Source: Daejeonia sp002484105
GTDB taxonomy: Bacteria > Bacteroidota > Bacteroidia > Flavobacteriales > Weeksellaceae
Assembly (NCBI RefSeq): GCF_051175565.1
Contig: NZ_CP195105.1
Location: forward strand, 2,976,001-3,040,000
Length of the DNA: 64,000 nucleotides
Direction: 5' to 3'
Of the stretch, positions 27,178-35,614 are shown piece after piece (the first letter of the stretch is position 1; the number at the start of each line of letters is the position of its first letter). Below the pieces are notes generated by a model. It was given only the letters and a program-made list of their open reading frames with translations, had not been told where the DNA came from and ran no database searches. A program made the translations under genes and the position numbers.

Positions 27178-27185
27178 TACATTTG
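27178..27185 (+). promoter_or_regulatory. -7 box of the flippase gene
   Basis: TACATTTG, exact TAnnTTTG. It overlaps the most upstream TTG codon (27183), which therefore cannot be the start; TTG 27204 is 19 bp downstream. Confidence 0.6.
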
Positions 27186-27203
27186 CAAAAAAATCAGCAG
27201 ACT

Positions 27204-28622
27204 TTGAAAAAACTTCTCAACGAAACCATTATCTACGGAATAGGTGCCATAATGCCGAGGATTATCACTTTTTTGCTCAATCCTTTTTACATTCACTTTA
27301 TTGACAAAGACAAATTTGCCATTTTTACGAATCTTTATGCGTGGATTGCTTTTGTGAATATCTTGCTGACCTTTGGTTTCGAGACCTCCTTCTTCCGTTA
27401 TTCGGCAGAAAAAGAAAATCAGAAGAAGGCTTTTTACACTTCGTTCTGGTTTCTGTTCTTCACTTCGGGGGTTTTTCTGGCTGCCGTTTTGCTGTTCAAC
27501 CAGCCGATTGCAGATGCCATGCAATATGGCAGCACGCCCGAATACATCCGCTGGTTTGCCTGGATTGCCTTTTTGGATACCCTCTGTACCATACCTTTTG
27601 CATGGTTGCGGTTCAATGGGATGCCCATCAGATATTCTGCGGTGCGCGTGGCTTCTATTCTGGTGCAAACCCTTGCGGTGATTGCCCTTTTCCTGTACAT
27701 CCCGGCTCATGTTTCGGAACGTTTTGGACTGAAAGAAAAAGTCGCCTACCCGTTCTACTCCAATGTTATTGCAAGCCTGACTTCATTTTTGCTGCTGCTT
27801 CCGGTAGTTTTTAAAGTAAAGTTTCAGTTTTCGAAGGATCTTTTCCTCAGGATGCTCAGGTATTCCTGGCCTATTATGCTTGCCGGGCTTGCCTTTATGG
27901 TAAATGAAAACTTCGACAAACTCATCCAGTACTATAAAATCGATGCGGGAGACGCGGGCGCCTACGGAGGATGCTATAAACTTGCCGTGCTGATGACGCT
28001 TTTTGTAACCGCTTACAGAATGGGCGTAGAGCCGTTTTTCTTCAAGCAGATGAACAACGAGAACGCCAAACAGACCTATGCAAAAGTCACCGAATATTTC
28101 ACTTTCTTCGCGGCCATTGTTGCGATGGGTATTATTGCTAATATCGACTGGCTGAAAAGGCTTTTCATCACCGACAGTTCTTACTGGACGGCGATAGACA
28201 TTGTCCCGGTTATCACGGTTGCCAACCTCTGTTTTGGGATTTACTATAATTTTTCGACCTGGTACAAAGTAACAGACCGCACCGCCATTGGCACCGTTAT
28301 TTCGTGGGTGGGTGCTGTTATCACCATACTCCTGAACTGGTTTCTGCTGAAAGAATTCGGATTCATGGTTTCGGCATGGGTAACACTCCTCGCCTATTTT
28401 GTGATGATGCTGCTTTCGTATTTTCTGGGACAGAAATATTATCCTATCCCGTACCGGATCGGCAAAATTGCCTTTACGCTGATATTGCTGTCCGTATTTT
28501 CGTATATTTCCTCGGCGCTTTTCCATTACAATTTCTGGATCGGAAACCTGCTGTTCGTCCTCTTTACGGGAATCATTATCTATAGCGAAAGAAATATGCT
28601 CCGCAGCCATATCCGAAGATAA
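27204..28622 (+). CDS. Polysaccharide/lipid-linked oligosaccharide flippase (Wzx/MurJ-like)
   Basis: About 472 residues from TTG 27204, giving LKKLLNETIIYGIGAIMPRI, the usual N-terminus of this family; ATG 27252 is a less likely alternative. About 14 hydrophobic helices with short polar loops, no signal peptide. The N-terminal helices carry PRIITFLLNPFYIHFIDKDK, as in polysaccharide biosynthesis exporters of the MOP superfamily. It flips lipid-linked glycans across the inner membrane. Next gene on the same strand is a sugar nucleotidyltransferase after 106 bp. Confidence 0.92.
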   Translation: MKKLLNETIIYGIGAIMPRIITFLLNPFYIHFIDKDKFAIFTNLYAWIAFVNILLTFGFETSFFRYSAEKENQKKAFYTSFWFLFFTSGVFLAAVLLFNQPIADAMQYGSTPEYIRWFAWIAFLDTLCTIPFAWLRFNGMPIRYSAVRVASILVQTLAVIALFLYIPAHVSERFGLKEKVAYPFYSNVIASLTSFLLLLPVVFKVKFQFSKDLFLRMLRYSWPIMLAGLAFMVNENFDKLIQYYKIDAGDAGAYGGCYKLAVLMTLFVTAYRMGVEPFFFKQMNNENAKQTYAKVTEYFTFFAAIVAMGIIANIDWLKRLFITDSSYWTAIDIVPVITVANLCFGIYYNFSTWYKVTDRTAIGTVISWVGAVITILLNWFLLKEFGFMVSAWVTLLAYFVMMLLSYFLGQKYYPIPYRIGKIAFTLILLSVFSYISSALFHYNFWIGNLLFVLFTGIIIYSERNMLRSHIRR

Positions 28623-28658
28623 ATTTCCCTCTTCAATTGTCTCTGAGTTATTTTTTGT

Positions 28659-28666
28659 TAAATTTG
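28659..28666 (+). promoter_or_regulatory. -7 box of the nucleotidyltransferase gene
   Basis: TAAATTTG, exact TAnnTTTG, with a leader of about 56 nt before the ATG. Confidence 0.5.
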
Positions 28667-28728
28667 TGTCCCGTTTGTACAGAGAATGGCAGACGGTCAT
28701 TAATCCTATAAAATAAAGAACTGACCTG

Positions 28729-29745
28729 ATGAAAATTATCGTGCCCATGGCCGGAAGAGGTTCCCGACTGAGACCCCATACCCTTACCGTACCAAAACCC
28801 CTGATCCCGATTGCCGGAAAACCCATCGTACAAAGATTAGTAGAAGATATTGCAAAAGTAGCAGACGATCGTATTGACGAAATTGCCTTTATTATTGGAG
28901 ATTTTGGTCCTGAAGTCGTAAAATCCCTCGAAAAAATTGCAGAAGAACTCGGCGCCAAAGCCAGCATTTATACGCAGGACGAACCGCTCGGTACTGCACA
29001 TGCGATCAAATGCGCAGAAGCTTCCATGAAAGGCGATGTCGTGATTGCATTTGCCGATACGCTTTTCCGTGCAGATTTTATTCTGGACAAGAACTCTGAC
29101 GGTGTGATCTGGGTAAAGAAAGTTCAGGATCCTTCTGCCTTTGGTGTTGTAAAACTCGACGATTACGGTTTCATTACAGATTTTGTCGAAAAACCGCAAA
29201 CTTTTGTTTCAGACCTTGCTATTATCGGAATTTATTATTTCCAGTCGGCAGAGAAGCTGATGGATGAGATCAACTATATTATGGACCTTGACATCCGTGT
29301 TGGTGGAGAATACCAGCTAACGACTGCACTGGAAAACCTCAGAAAAAAAGGAGCAAAATTCACACTTGGCAAAGTTGACGACTGGATGGACTGCGGAAAT
29401 AAAAATGCTACCGTAGAGACCAACAGCAAAATCCTCGAATACGAACGGGAAGAAATGCAGCATTTTCCGGCTTCGGCAAAAATCGAGAACAGCCTCATCA
29501 TCCCACCTTGCTTTATCGGCGAAAATGTCGTGGTGGTCAATTCCAAAGTCGGCCCACATGTATCCCTCGGAAACGGAACGCAGGTGGTAAGCTCCAATCT
29601 GGACACTTCACTGATACAGGAACACACACTTATCAACCATGCCAACCTGAGCAATTCGATGATTGGTAATAATGCCAAATATTACGGTGTTGCCCGCGAA
29701 ATCTCTCTGGGCGACTATTCCGTACTTGATTTCCTTTCCAAGTAA
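28729..29745 (+). CDS. Sugar-1-phosphate nucleotidyltransferase with hexapeptide C-terminus
   Basis: 338 residues. The N-terminal nucleotide-binding signature is MKIIVPMAGRGSRLRPHTL followed by PKPLIPIAGKPI; the metal Asp is in VIAFADTLF; VEKPQTF is a family marker. From about residue 245 the sequence becomes a left-handed beta-helix (IPPCFIGENVVVVNSKVG, VSLGNGTQVVSSNL). It makes an NDP-sugar, probably dTDP- or UDP-glucose type, for envelope glycans; the exact sugar is not readable. The neighbouring flippase suggests a shared pathway. Confidence 0.92.
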   Translation: MKIIVPMAGRGSRLRPHTLTVPKPLIPIAGKPIVQRLVEDIAKVADDRIDEIAFIIGDFGPEVVKSLEKIAEELGAKASIYTQDEPLGTAHAIKCAEASMKGDVVIAFADTLFRADFILDKNSDGVIWVKKVQDPSAFGVVKLDDYGFITDFVEKPQTFVSDLAIIGIYYFQSAEKLMDEINYIMDLDIRVGGEYQLTTALENLRKKGAKFTLGKVDDWMDCGNKNATVETNSKILEYEREEMQHFPASAKIENSLIIPPCFIGENVVVVNSKVGPHVSLGNGTQVVSSNLDTSLIQEHTLINHANLSNSMIGNNAKYYGVAREISLGDYSVLDFLSK

Positions 29746-29762
29746 TTCTAAAACATGATATA

Positions 29763-29796
29763 GCCCAACCACACAGAATTTTTTGTGTGGTTTGGC
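29763..29796. other. Strong hairpin between nucleotidyltransferase and DUF4292 genes
   Basis: GCCCAACCACACA pairs with TGTGTGGTTTGGC (13-bp stem with one wobble). There is no T tract after it, so it may be a processing or stability element rather than a classic terminator. Confidence 0.5.
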
Positions 29797-29833
29797 GTTA
29801 ATATTGCAGCTCTGCGCCGTATAAAAAAGTATT

Positions 29834-30622
29834 ATGAAAAAAATATTCCTGTTCTTCCTGCTGGCTCTCGTCACCGCTTCGTGCAAAACAAAAACCGCTG
29901 CCACAGGCCCGAAAGACATCAGTGCCCCTGTACACCATACTGATTTTTTTGACAAAATAGAGTCAGCACCACAGTTTCAACAGGTAAAGATCAACAGTAC
30001 GGTGACCGCCGAAACCGGAAAATTCATCCCACCGATGGAAACCACCATCTATATTGAAAAAGACAGAAAAATCTGGATGAATATTGCCGTTCTCTTCAAT
30101 GTTGCCCGCGGCATTGCCACTCCCGAAGGCATCAGAGGTTACGAAAAATGGAACAAAACCTATATAGAATCCGACTTCACATATCTGAACCAGTTGCTGA
30201 ATGTGAATTTTATTAATTATCAGGCACTCCAGAACCTGCTTACAGGCCGTCCTTTCATACCCATCAGCGAAAATGATTTTACTTTAACTACAAATACAGA
30301 GAGTTTCGTTCTGGATTCCAAAAAAGATCAGTTGGTGACCATGAACGGCAAAACGGTAAAATACAGCATTCGTATGGAAATGGCTGCCAATCTTGACCTG
30401 AAGCATGTAGATATCAGGGATACAGCCGGACAGAACGAACTTCAGGTAGACTATTCCGGATGGGCTTCCTATGGCGAAACACGCTTTCCGAAAAGTGTTA
30501 AAATAATTATAAAAGGAGAAAAAAACGGACAGATTTTATTAGAAAACACGAAATTTGACTTTAACAGCATGGAAACACCGTATTCCGTTCCGTCCAATTA
30601 TACGAAAACCGAAATTAAATGA
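29834..30622 (+). CDS. DUF4292 lipoprotein
   Basis: 262 residues with lipobox TASC (Cys17) after MKKIFLFFLLALV. The DUF4292 pattern is seen in VKINSTVTAETGKFIPPMET, KIWMNIAVLFNVARGIATPE and LLTGRPFIP. The predicted fold resembles LolA/LptC lipid-carrier proteins (a half-barrel of beta strands), which would suit moving lipids or lipoproteins across the periplasm; that is inference. Its stop overlaps the EnvC-like start by 4 bp (ATGA), so the two are coupled. Confidence 0.88.
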   Translation: MKKIFLFFLLALVTASCKTKTAATGPKDISAPVHHTDFFDKIESAPQFQQVKINSTVTAETGKFIPPMETTIYIEKDRKIWMNIAVLFNVARGIATPEGIRGYEKWNKTYIESDFTYLNQLLNVNFINYQALQNLLTGRPFIPISENDFTLTTNTESFVLDSKKDQLVTMNGKTVKYSIRMEMAANLDLKHVDIRDTAGQNELQVDYSGWASYGETRFPKSVKIIIKGEKNGQILLENTKFDFNSMETPYSVPSNYTKTEIK

Positions 30623-32172
30623 CAAAAAGAATCAGCTTTTTCGTCGGGCTTTTGCTTTTTGCTTTTGTTTCCGGGCAGAAGAAAGAACAGCTCCAGAAAC
30701 AGAATGCCGAGATCAAAAGACAGATTGCCGAGATCAACGCCAACCTTGCCAAAACCCAGAAAGAAGCTAAACTTTCCGTTGCCTACCTCAACGAAGTCAA
30801 CAAAAAAATAGGCCTTCGCGAAAAAGTGTACAACAACACCCAGAAGGAGAAAAAACTGATAGAAGACGACATCTACCTGAAACAACTGGAAATTAACCGG
30901 CAAAAACGCGAACTTGGTGTTTTGCGGAAAAACTACGCCGACGTACTCGTAAAGGCATATAAGAACAAAGGTGTACAGAATAAAGTCACCTTTATCCTCT
31001 CTTCCAAAAATCTTGGTGAGGCCATCCGCAGGGTTCAGTATCTCAAAAGCTATTCCGATTATCAGGACAAAAAAGCTGCAGAAATTATGGGCGCGGCACA
31101 GCAACTGCAAAAAACCGTTGACGACCGTCAGAAATCCGTGAAAGAAAAAGAGAACGTACTGGTATCCCAGAAAACCGAACTTCTGACAATAGAAGCCGAA
31201 AGAAAGCAGCGCGAAAACCTGCTGGGCGAATTCAAGAAAAACGAAGCAGAACTTACGGCACAGATCCGAAAAAAACAAGCCGAATCCCGATCGCTGGAAT
31301 CCAAAATAAGATCCATTATTGCTGAAGAAATACGTATTGCAAAAGCAAAAGAAGAAGCAGAACGCAAAGCAGAAGCAGAACGGATGAGGCTGGCCAAAAT
31401 CGCTGCAGAAAAAGAAAAAGCCCGGATAGAAGCTGAAAACAGAGCCAAACTTGAAGCTGCTGCCGAAGCCAAAAGAAAAGCCGAAGCCGAAGCCCGGCGC
31501 CTTGCCGATATTGAAAAAAAGAAAGCTGAAGAAGCCAGATCCAAAGCTGCCGCAGCTGCCAAGGCCGATGCTACCGCAAAAGAAGAAGCCCGCAAGATTG
31601 CTGCAGAAAAAGATGCAAAAGAAGCTGCCGACCGTGCGAAAGCCGCAGAAGACCGGGCAGCAGCAGCCCGGGCCGCAGAAAATGCCATTGCCAAAAGAAC
31701 TGAAGATGCCAAAAAAGCTGCAGAAAGCAAAACCATGACCTCGTTCGGAGTAGGCAGTGCAAGCGGCAGTAATTTTGCCGCCAACCGCGGTAAAATCGGT
31801 TTCCCCGTCAGCCAGGGAACCATCACCCATTATTTTGGGCGACAGCCGCATCCTGTTTTCAAAAACATCTGGGAAGACAATACCGGCATCAAAATTTCGG
31901 TTCCGGCGGGTACCGTAGCCAAATGTGTATTTCCAGGTGAAGTAAGCAAAGTATTTGTAGATGGTGGCACCAAGAACGTCATGGTGCGCCACGGAAGTTA
32001 TTTCACCATTTACTCGAACCTGCAGTCTACCAGTGTTACAGCAGGACAGCGTGTTTCTGCCGGAACAGCAATCGGCACTGTAGCACAGGACTACGACGGC
32101 AGTTATACCCTGGATTTCCAGATCTGGAATGACAAAAATCCTGTCGATCCGATGGGCTGGATTTCACGTTAA
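30619..32172 (+). CDS. EnvC-like murein hydrolase activator (degenerate LytM domain)
   Basis: 517 residues: signal segment to about residue 20, a coiled coil from about 21 to 250 rich in Lys/Glu/Gln, an Ala/Lys/Glu helical stretch to about 365, then a C-terminal LytM domain (about 395-517). The peptidase ligands are missing: the HxGxD site reads NTGIK and the HxH site reads YSNL. That is the state of EnvC-type activators, which switch on amidases rather than cut peptidoglycan themselves. Very long low-complexity Ala/Lys/Glu region compared with E. coli EnvC. Confidence 0.9.
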   Translation: MTKRISFFVGLLLFAFVSGQKKEQLQKQNAEIKRQIAEINANLAKTQKEAKLSVAYLNEVNKKIGLREKVYNNTQKEKKLIEDDIYLKQLEINRQKRELGVLRKNYADVLVKAYKNKGVQNKVTFILSSKNLGEAIRRVQYLKSYSDYQDKKAAEIMGAAQQLQKTVDDRQKSVKEKENVLVSQKTELLTIEAERKQRENLLGEFKKNEAELTAQIRKKQAESRSLESKIRSIIAEEIRIAKAKEEAERKAEAERMRLAKIAAEKEKARIEAENRAKLEAAAEAKRKAEAEARRLADIEKKKAEEARSKAAAAAKADATAKEEARKIAAEKDAKEAADRAKAAEDRAAAARAAENAIAKRTEDAKKAAESKTMTSFGVGSASGSNFAANRGKIGFPVSQGTITHYFGRQPHPVFKNIWEDNTGIKISVPAGTVAKCVFPGEVSKVFVDGGTKNVMVRHGSYFTIYSNLQSTSVTAGQRVSAGTAIGTVAQDYDGSYTLDFQIWNDKNPVDPMGWISR

Positions 32173-32178
32173 TTTTAT

Positions 32179-32186
32179 TACCTTTG
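32179..32186 (+). promoter_or_regulatory. -7 box of tatA
   Basis: TACCTTTG, exact TAnnTTTG, 15 bp before the ATG, starting only 7 bp after the EnvC-like stop. Confidence 0.55.
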
Positions 32187-32200
32187 GAAAAATTATAAAA

Positions 32201-32416
32201 ATGGAAGCACTTACCATACTTGCCCTTTCGTGGCAGCATATATTAATTGTAGCAATACTGATTCTTCTGCTTTTTGGTGGCAAAAAAATTCCTGAACTGA
32301 TGAGAGGTATGGGCTCGGGCATTAAAGAATTTAAAGATGCAATGAAAGAAGACGAAAAACCTTCAGACAAAACATCCGGAAATTCCGGAAATCCGTCCAA
32401 CCCTGCAAATCAGTAA
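32201..32416 (+). CDS. tatA: Sec-independent translocase subunit TatA
   Basis: 71 residues from ATG 32201. One membrane helix (ILIVAILILLLFGGKKIPEL) ends in the FGGKKIPEL hinge typical of TatA/E, then an amphipathic helix MRGMGSGIKEFKDAMK and a polar tail. It forms the pore element of the twin-arginine system; TatC is not in this window. The downstream DUF4254 gene starts after 3 bp, so they are probably cotranscribed. Confidence 0.95.
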   Translation: MEALTILALSWQHILIVAILILLLFGGKKIPELMRGMGSGIKEFKDAMKEDEKPSDKTSGNSGNPSNPANQ

Positions 32417-32419
32417 CCC

Positions 32420-33028
32420 ATGAAATTCACAGAAGAAGCCTGGAAGATATTCAATGAATCCATTCATGATTATCATGTATATGATGATGTAGATACTCCG
32501 GAGAAAAACCCGTATAACCAAAATACTTTGGAATGGCTTTTGTATGCAAAGAACTGGATTGATACCGTACAGTGGCATTTGGAAGACATCATCCGCGACG
32601 AAAATATTTCTCCAGAAGAGGCATTAAAAATCAAAAGAAGAATTGATGCATCCAACCAGAAGAGAACTGATCTGGTGGAATATACCGACCAGTGGTTGTA
32701 TCATAAATTCAGTGCTGTAAAGCCTGATGAAGATGCAAAAATCAACACAGAAACTCCAGCCTGGGCAATAGACAGGTTGTCGATTCTGGCACTGAAAATA
32801 TACCATATGTCACTGGAAGCCAACCGATCATCAGCCAGTGATGAGCACAGAGCCAAATGCCAGCAGAAACTCAACGTCCTTCTGGAACAGAAAAAAGACC
32901 TCAGCACTTCTATAGATCGTTTGTTGGAAGATATAGAGAACGGTAAAGTTAAGATGAAATTATACAAACAGATGAAAATGTATAATGATGAAAGTCTTAA
33001 CCCAGTCCTGTATCAAAAGGCAAAATGA
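32420..33028 (+). CDS. DUF4254 domain-containing protein
   Basis: 202 residues, soluble and helical, no signal peptide. DUF4254 signatures: NTLEWLLYAKNWIDTVQWHL, EDIIRDENISPEEALKIKRR and IDRLSILALKIYHM. The family is often found near glycosyltransferase and envelope genes; its function is unknown. It overlaps the next lipoprotein gene by 4 bp and follows tatA by 3 bp. Confidence 0.88.
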   Translation: MKFTEEAWKIFNESIHDYHVYDDVDTPEKNPYNQNTLEWLLYAKNWIDTVQWHLEDIIRDENISPEEALKIKRRIDASNQKRTDLVEYTDQWLYHKFSAVKPDEDAKINTETPAWAIDRLSILALKIYHMSLEANRSSASDEHRAKCQQKLNVLLEQKKDLSTSIDRLLEDIENGKVKMKLYKQMKMYNDESLNPVLYQKAK

Positions 33029-33489
33029 TGAAGTCATTTTTATATTTTTTTATCATCATATCAACGTTTATTTCCTGTACATCCGAGAAAGTTACCGTTT
33101 CTCCCATGACAGGAATTTTGTCGTCCGAACCTGTTGTAGTGAACCGCAATTTTCAGGATCAGACTGATGCTGTATTTTATTCTTCTGAACTGACCAACGC
33201 AATGTCTACTTTTCCGAAACTGCAGAACACAGCAGTAAACGAGGAAGTCGCCAGGCTGAAAAAAGGCGTTCGCAACTATGTATACGCCTTACAGCAGTAC
33301 AATATCGATGCACGCAAAGACGCCCTTGATGATGTTGAAAAATCCTATAAAAAAATCCAGAGACTGAGAAAATTCCTGAACAAGGATGACGACGACGTCA
33401 TCAACCGCTATCTGGTAAGAATCAAGAGCAATATTACAAAGCTGGAAGCTCTTAACAAACAGAACAATTCCATATCTGTCCAACAATAA
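33025..33489 (+). CDS. Small helical lipoprotein of unknown function
   Basis: 154 residues. Signal MMKSFLYFFIIISTFIS ends in lipobox FISC (Cys18). The mature part is mostly helical with a long charged segment (RLKKGVRNYVYALQQYNIDA, KSYKKIQRLRKFLNKDDDD). No family recognised. It overlaps DUF4254 by 4 bp and is followed 13 bp later by the GTP cyclohydrolase gene, so it belongs to the tatA-DUF4254 transcript. Confidence 0.8.
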   Translation: MMKSFLYFFIIISTFISCTSEKVTVSPMTGILSSEPVVVNRNFQDQTDAVFYSSELTNAMSTFPKLQNTAVNEEVARLKKGVRNYVYALQQYNIDARKDALDDVEKSYKKIQRLRKFLNKDDDDVINRYLVRIKSNITKLEALNKQNNSISVQQ

Positions 33490-33502
33490 TGTGTAGCTTT
33501 TC

Positions 33503-34120
33503 ATGATCAGAAAACAGGCAGAGTCTAATGTTCCTACCGAATACGGAACATTCAAAATAATGGCATTTTCCGAAAACGAAAACGACTGGATGCCACAGAT
33601 GGTTCTTGTTGCCGAAAACACCGATTTTTCAAAACCTGTGAATGTCCGTTTTCATTCAGAATGTATTACAGGTGAGGTCTTCCATTCCCGAAAATGCGAG
33701 TGTGGACAGCAGCTTGATGCAGCCATGCGCTATATCCATGAACACGGCGGCATCATCGTATACCTACGTCAGGAAGGCCGCAATATCGGGATTATCAACA
33801 AGTTACGCGCCTATGCACTGCAGGAAAAAGGTCTTGATACGGTTGAAGCAAATCTGAGACTTGGACTTCCGGCAGACGACCGTACTTTCGATACCGCAAT
33901 AGAAATACTCAAACAGCTTGGTGTACAGGAAATCAACCTGCTGACCAACAATCCCGAAAAGATAAAATATGTAGAAAACAGTGATATCAAACTTAATCAC
34001 AGGATTCCGCTGCAGATTCACTCCAACGAAAACAGCAAGGATTATCTGCTTACGAAGAAGAAATATTTCGGACATCTTCTTGTAGACGAAGATCGCCTCA
34101 AAGAAAACGGCTCTGAATAA
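33503..34120 (+). CDS. ribA: GTP cyclohydrolase II
   Basis: 205 residues, the stand-alone form without a DHBP synthase domain. Zinc ligands Cys54, Cys65 and Cys67 lie in ECITGEVFHSRKCECGQQLD; the active-site stretch LRQEGRNIGIINKLRAYALQ and GLPADDRTF are intact. It opens the GTP ring, the first step of riboflavin synthesis. It probably shares the transcript of the preceding genes and ends in a strong terminator that overlaps its stop codon. Confidence 0.96.
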   Translation: MIRKQAESNVPTEYGTFKIMAFSENENDWMPQMVLVAENTDFSKPVNVRFHSECITGEVFHSRKCECGQQLDAAMRYIHEHGGIIVYLRQEGRNIGIINKLRAYALQEKGLDTVEANLRLGLPADDRTFDTAIEILKQLGVQEINLLTNNPEKIKYVENSDIKLNHRIPLQIHSNENSKDYLLTKKKYFGHLLVDEDRLKENGSE

Positions 34121-34138
34121 TTTTCAGAGCCTTTTTTA
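34109..34138 (+). terminator. Intrinsic terminator after ribA
   Basis: Stem GGCTCTGAA / TTCAGAGCC (34109-34131) followed by a T-rich tract; the TAA stop of ribA lies in the loop. Confidence 0.85.
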
Positions 34139-34145
34139 TTAATAT

Positions 34146-34853
34146 TTACAGCTTAATTCCCGTTTCCAGCGCAAGCTCCATCATTGTACGTAAAGTTTTC
34201 TCGCGCTTATCGGCAGAAATAGACTCTCCTGTCGGAATCACATCAGAAACCGTCAGGATGGTAGCGGCATTCTTTCCGGTATACAACGCATTGGCAAAAA
34301 GTGCAAAAGACTCCATCTCTACCGCCAGACAGTTGTATTTTGCTGCCACAGCAGGCAAGTCGGTTCCCTTCCGGTAGAAAATATCGCTGCAGTGGATGTT
34401 GACCGGTTTTATTTCAAGTGAAAGTTCCTTTCCCGTAGTATTTATGGATTCAAAAATATTTCCCTGATGCGGCAGAATTTCGTCATCAATTTCCCAGGCA
34501 TATTTTGCATAGGTACTTTCGCTGGCAGACTGGTCTGCATTCAGGATGTCATAGACTTTCAGTTCGGAGGTATAGGCGCCACAGGTACCAATACGGATAA
34601 TATTGTCTACGTTGTACTCCGTAAAAAGTTCGTACGAATAAATACCGACACTGGGGCAGCCCATTCCGCTTGCTCCCACGGTAATTTCCTTGCCTTTGTA
34701 TATTCCGGTAAAGTACAGAATACCACGGGTGTTGCTCACTAATTTTGGATTTTCAAGATAATTTTCGGCGATATACTTTGCCCTGAGCGGATCTCCTGGA
34801 AGTAAAACCGTTTTGGCGATTTCGCCTTTTCCGGCACTGATATGTACACTCAT
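34146..34853 (-). CDS. deoD: Purine-nucleoside phosphorylase DeoD
   Basis: 235 residues of the hexameric bacterial DeoD type. LLPGDPLRAKYIAENYLENP near the N-terminus holds phosphate-binding residues; GMGCPSVGIYSYEL, IIRIGTCGAY and AVEMESFALFANA (nucleoside binding) are intact; TVSDVI supplies the base-contacting Asp. It splits purine nucleosides by phosphorolysis for salvage. Convergent with ribA. Confidence 0.96.
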   Translation of the reverse strand: MSVHISAGKGEIAKTVLLPGDPLRAKYIAENYLENPKLVSNTRGILYFTGIYKGKEITVGASGMGCPSVGIYSYELFTEYNVDNIIRIGTCGAYTSELKVYDILNADQSASESTYAKYAWEIDDEILPHQGNIFESINTTGKELSLEIKPVNIHCSDIFYRKGTDLPAVAAKYNCLAVEMESFALFANALYTGKNAATILTVSDVIPTGESISADKREKTLRTMMELALETGIKL

Positions 34854-34876
34854 AATGATATTTTTTTGATATAAAA

Positions 34877-34884
34877 CAAAGATA
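34877..34884 (-). promoter_or_regulatory. -7 box of deoD
   Basis: TATCTTTG on the minus strand, exact TAnnTTTG, with a TTTG about 21 bp upstream and ~17 nt leader. Confidence 0.6.
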
Positions 34885-34910
34885 CAAAAGACTTTCAGGA
34901 AAACTCAAAC

Positions 34911-34936
34911 AAAAAACCCGCTGCGGATGGCAACGG
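34911..34936 (-). terminator. Intrinsic terminator after the lipoprotein gene
   Basis: Stem CCGTTGC / GCAGCGG on the minus strand (34918-34924 with 34930-34936) and T6 (A-run 34911-34916). Confidence 0.7.
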
Positions 34937-34961
34937 ATTCCCCTATAAAAATCAAATATTT

Positions 34962-35483
34962 TTATTGAAGCACTTTAACATTTCTGTCATTGATTCCGTA
35001 AGCTTTAATGACACTGTTGTAATCAGAGTAGTCGATACCGCCGCCATTGGTACTTCTTCCATAACTTGCTGGGACAATGACAATTCTGAAGGTCTGATTG
35101 TTCAGATAAGCATTCTTGAAAGTACTGGACTGGCTGTCAAGATTAATTGTACCGCCCGCTCTGATCAGCACATCATATTTTGTAAAATCATAATCATAAT
35201 CCAGCTCACCTTCATCCAGATACAATGTTCTTGGCAGAAGCTGCCATACAGCGGCACCATTGTCCGTAGCAGAAAGACGGTAGACAAGGATCACATCCGA
35301 ATCGGGAATCGCGCTGTTGAAACTTCTGGAAATAGAATACGGTGTGCCCGCTTTAAAATTGTCCGTAATATCATAAATTACAGAGTAAGTGTCATAATCA
35401 TTGTCATCATTGTTGTTCGTATCGCAACTCAAGAGGATCAGTCCAAAAAGACTCAGAAGGAATAAACTTACATACTTTTTCAT
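34962..35483 (-). CDS. Secreted lipoprotein, unknown function
   Basis: 173 residues. Signal MKKYVSLFLLSLFGLILLSC has its lipobox Cys at 20, followed by an Asn/Asp-rich tether (DTNNNDDNDYD). The mature part looks beta-rich (YSVIYDITDNFKAGTPYSIS, VILVYRLSATDNGAAVWQLL). It resembles small flavobacterial lipoproteins of unknown role; no enzyme motif. Divergent from the GH3 hydrolase (132 bp). Confidence 0.8.
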   Translation of the reverse strand: MKKYVSLFLLSLFGLILLSCDTNNNDDNDYDTYSVIYDITDNFKAGTPYSISRSFNSAIPDSDVILVYRLSATDNGAAVWQLLPRTLYLDEGELDYDYDFTKYDVLIRAGGTINLDSQSSTFKNAYLNNQTFRIVIVPASYGRSTNGGGIDYSDYNSVIKAYGINDRNVKVLQ

Positions 35484-35573
35484 TTTATCAAATTTTTAGT
35501 GGTTAATTCAGGTTCGTTGTTCAGATATACCAATTGACATACCAAATTTTAGATAAAACAGGCCGTCAAAGGT

Positions 35574-35589
35574 TAAATTTGTATTTTTG
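35574..35589 (+). promoter_or_regulatory. Two adjacent -7 boxes of the GH3 gene
   Basis: TAAATTTG (35574-35581) and TATTTTTG (35582-35589) are both exact TAnnTTTG matches, suggesting two start sites 8 bp apart. Confidence 0.5.
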
Positions 35590-35614
35590 CGGTGTACTAT
35601 AATGTCTATTTCCG

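Noticed and set aside
27783..28967. 394-codon minus-strand ORF across the flippase and nucleotidyltransferase
   Set aside because: Spans two real genes in antisense and their promoter; no motif.
31300..31740. Repeat-like Ala/Lys/Glu region considered as a repeat array
   Set aside because: Low-complexity coding sequence for an alanine-rich helix; no regular nucleotide period or spacer structure, so not a CRISPR or tandem repeat locus.
30598..31992. 464-codon minus-strand ORF opposite the EnvC-like gene
   Set aside because: Its Phe/Gly/Cys-rich sequence is the antisense of the Ala/Lys/Glu repeats; no protein-like features.
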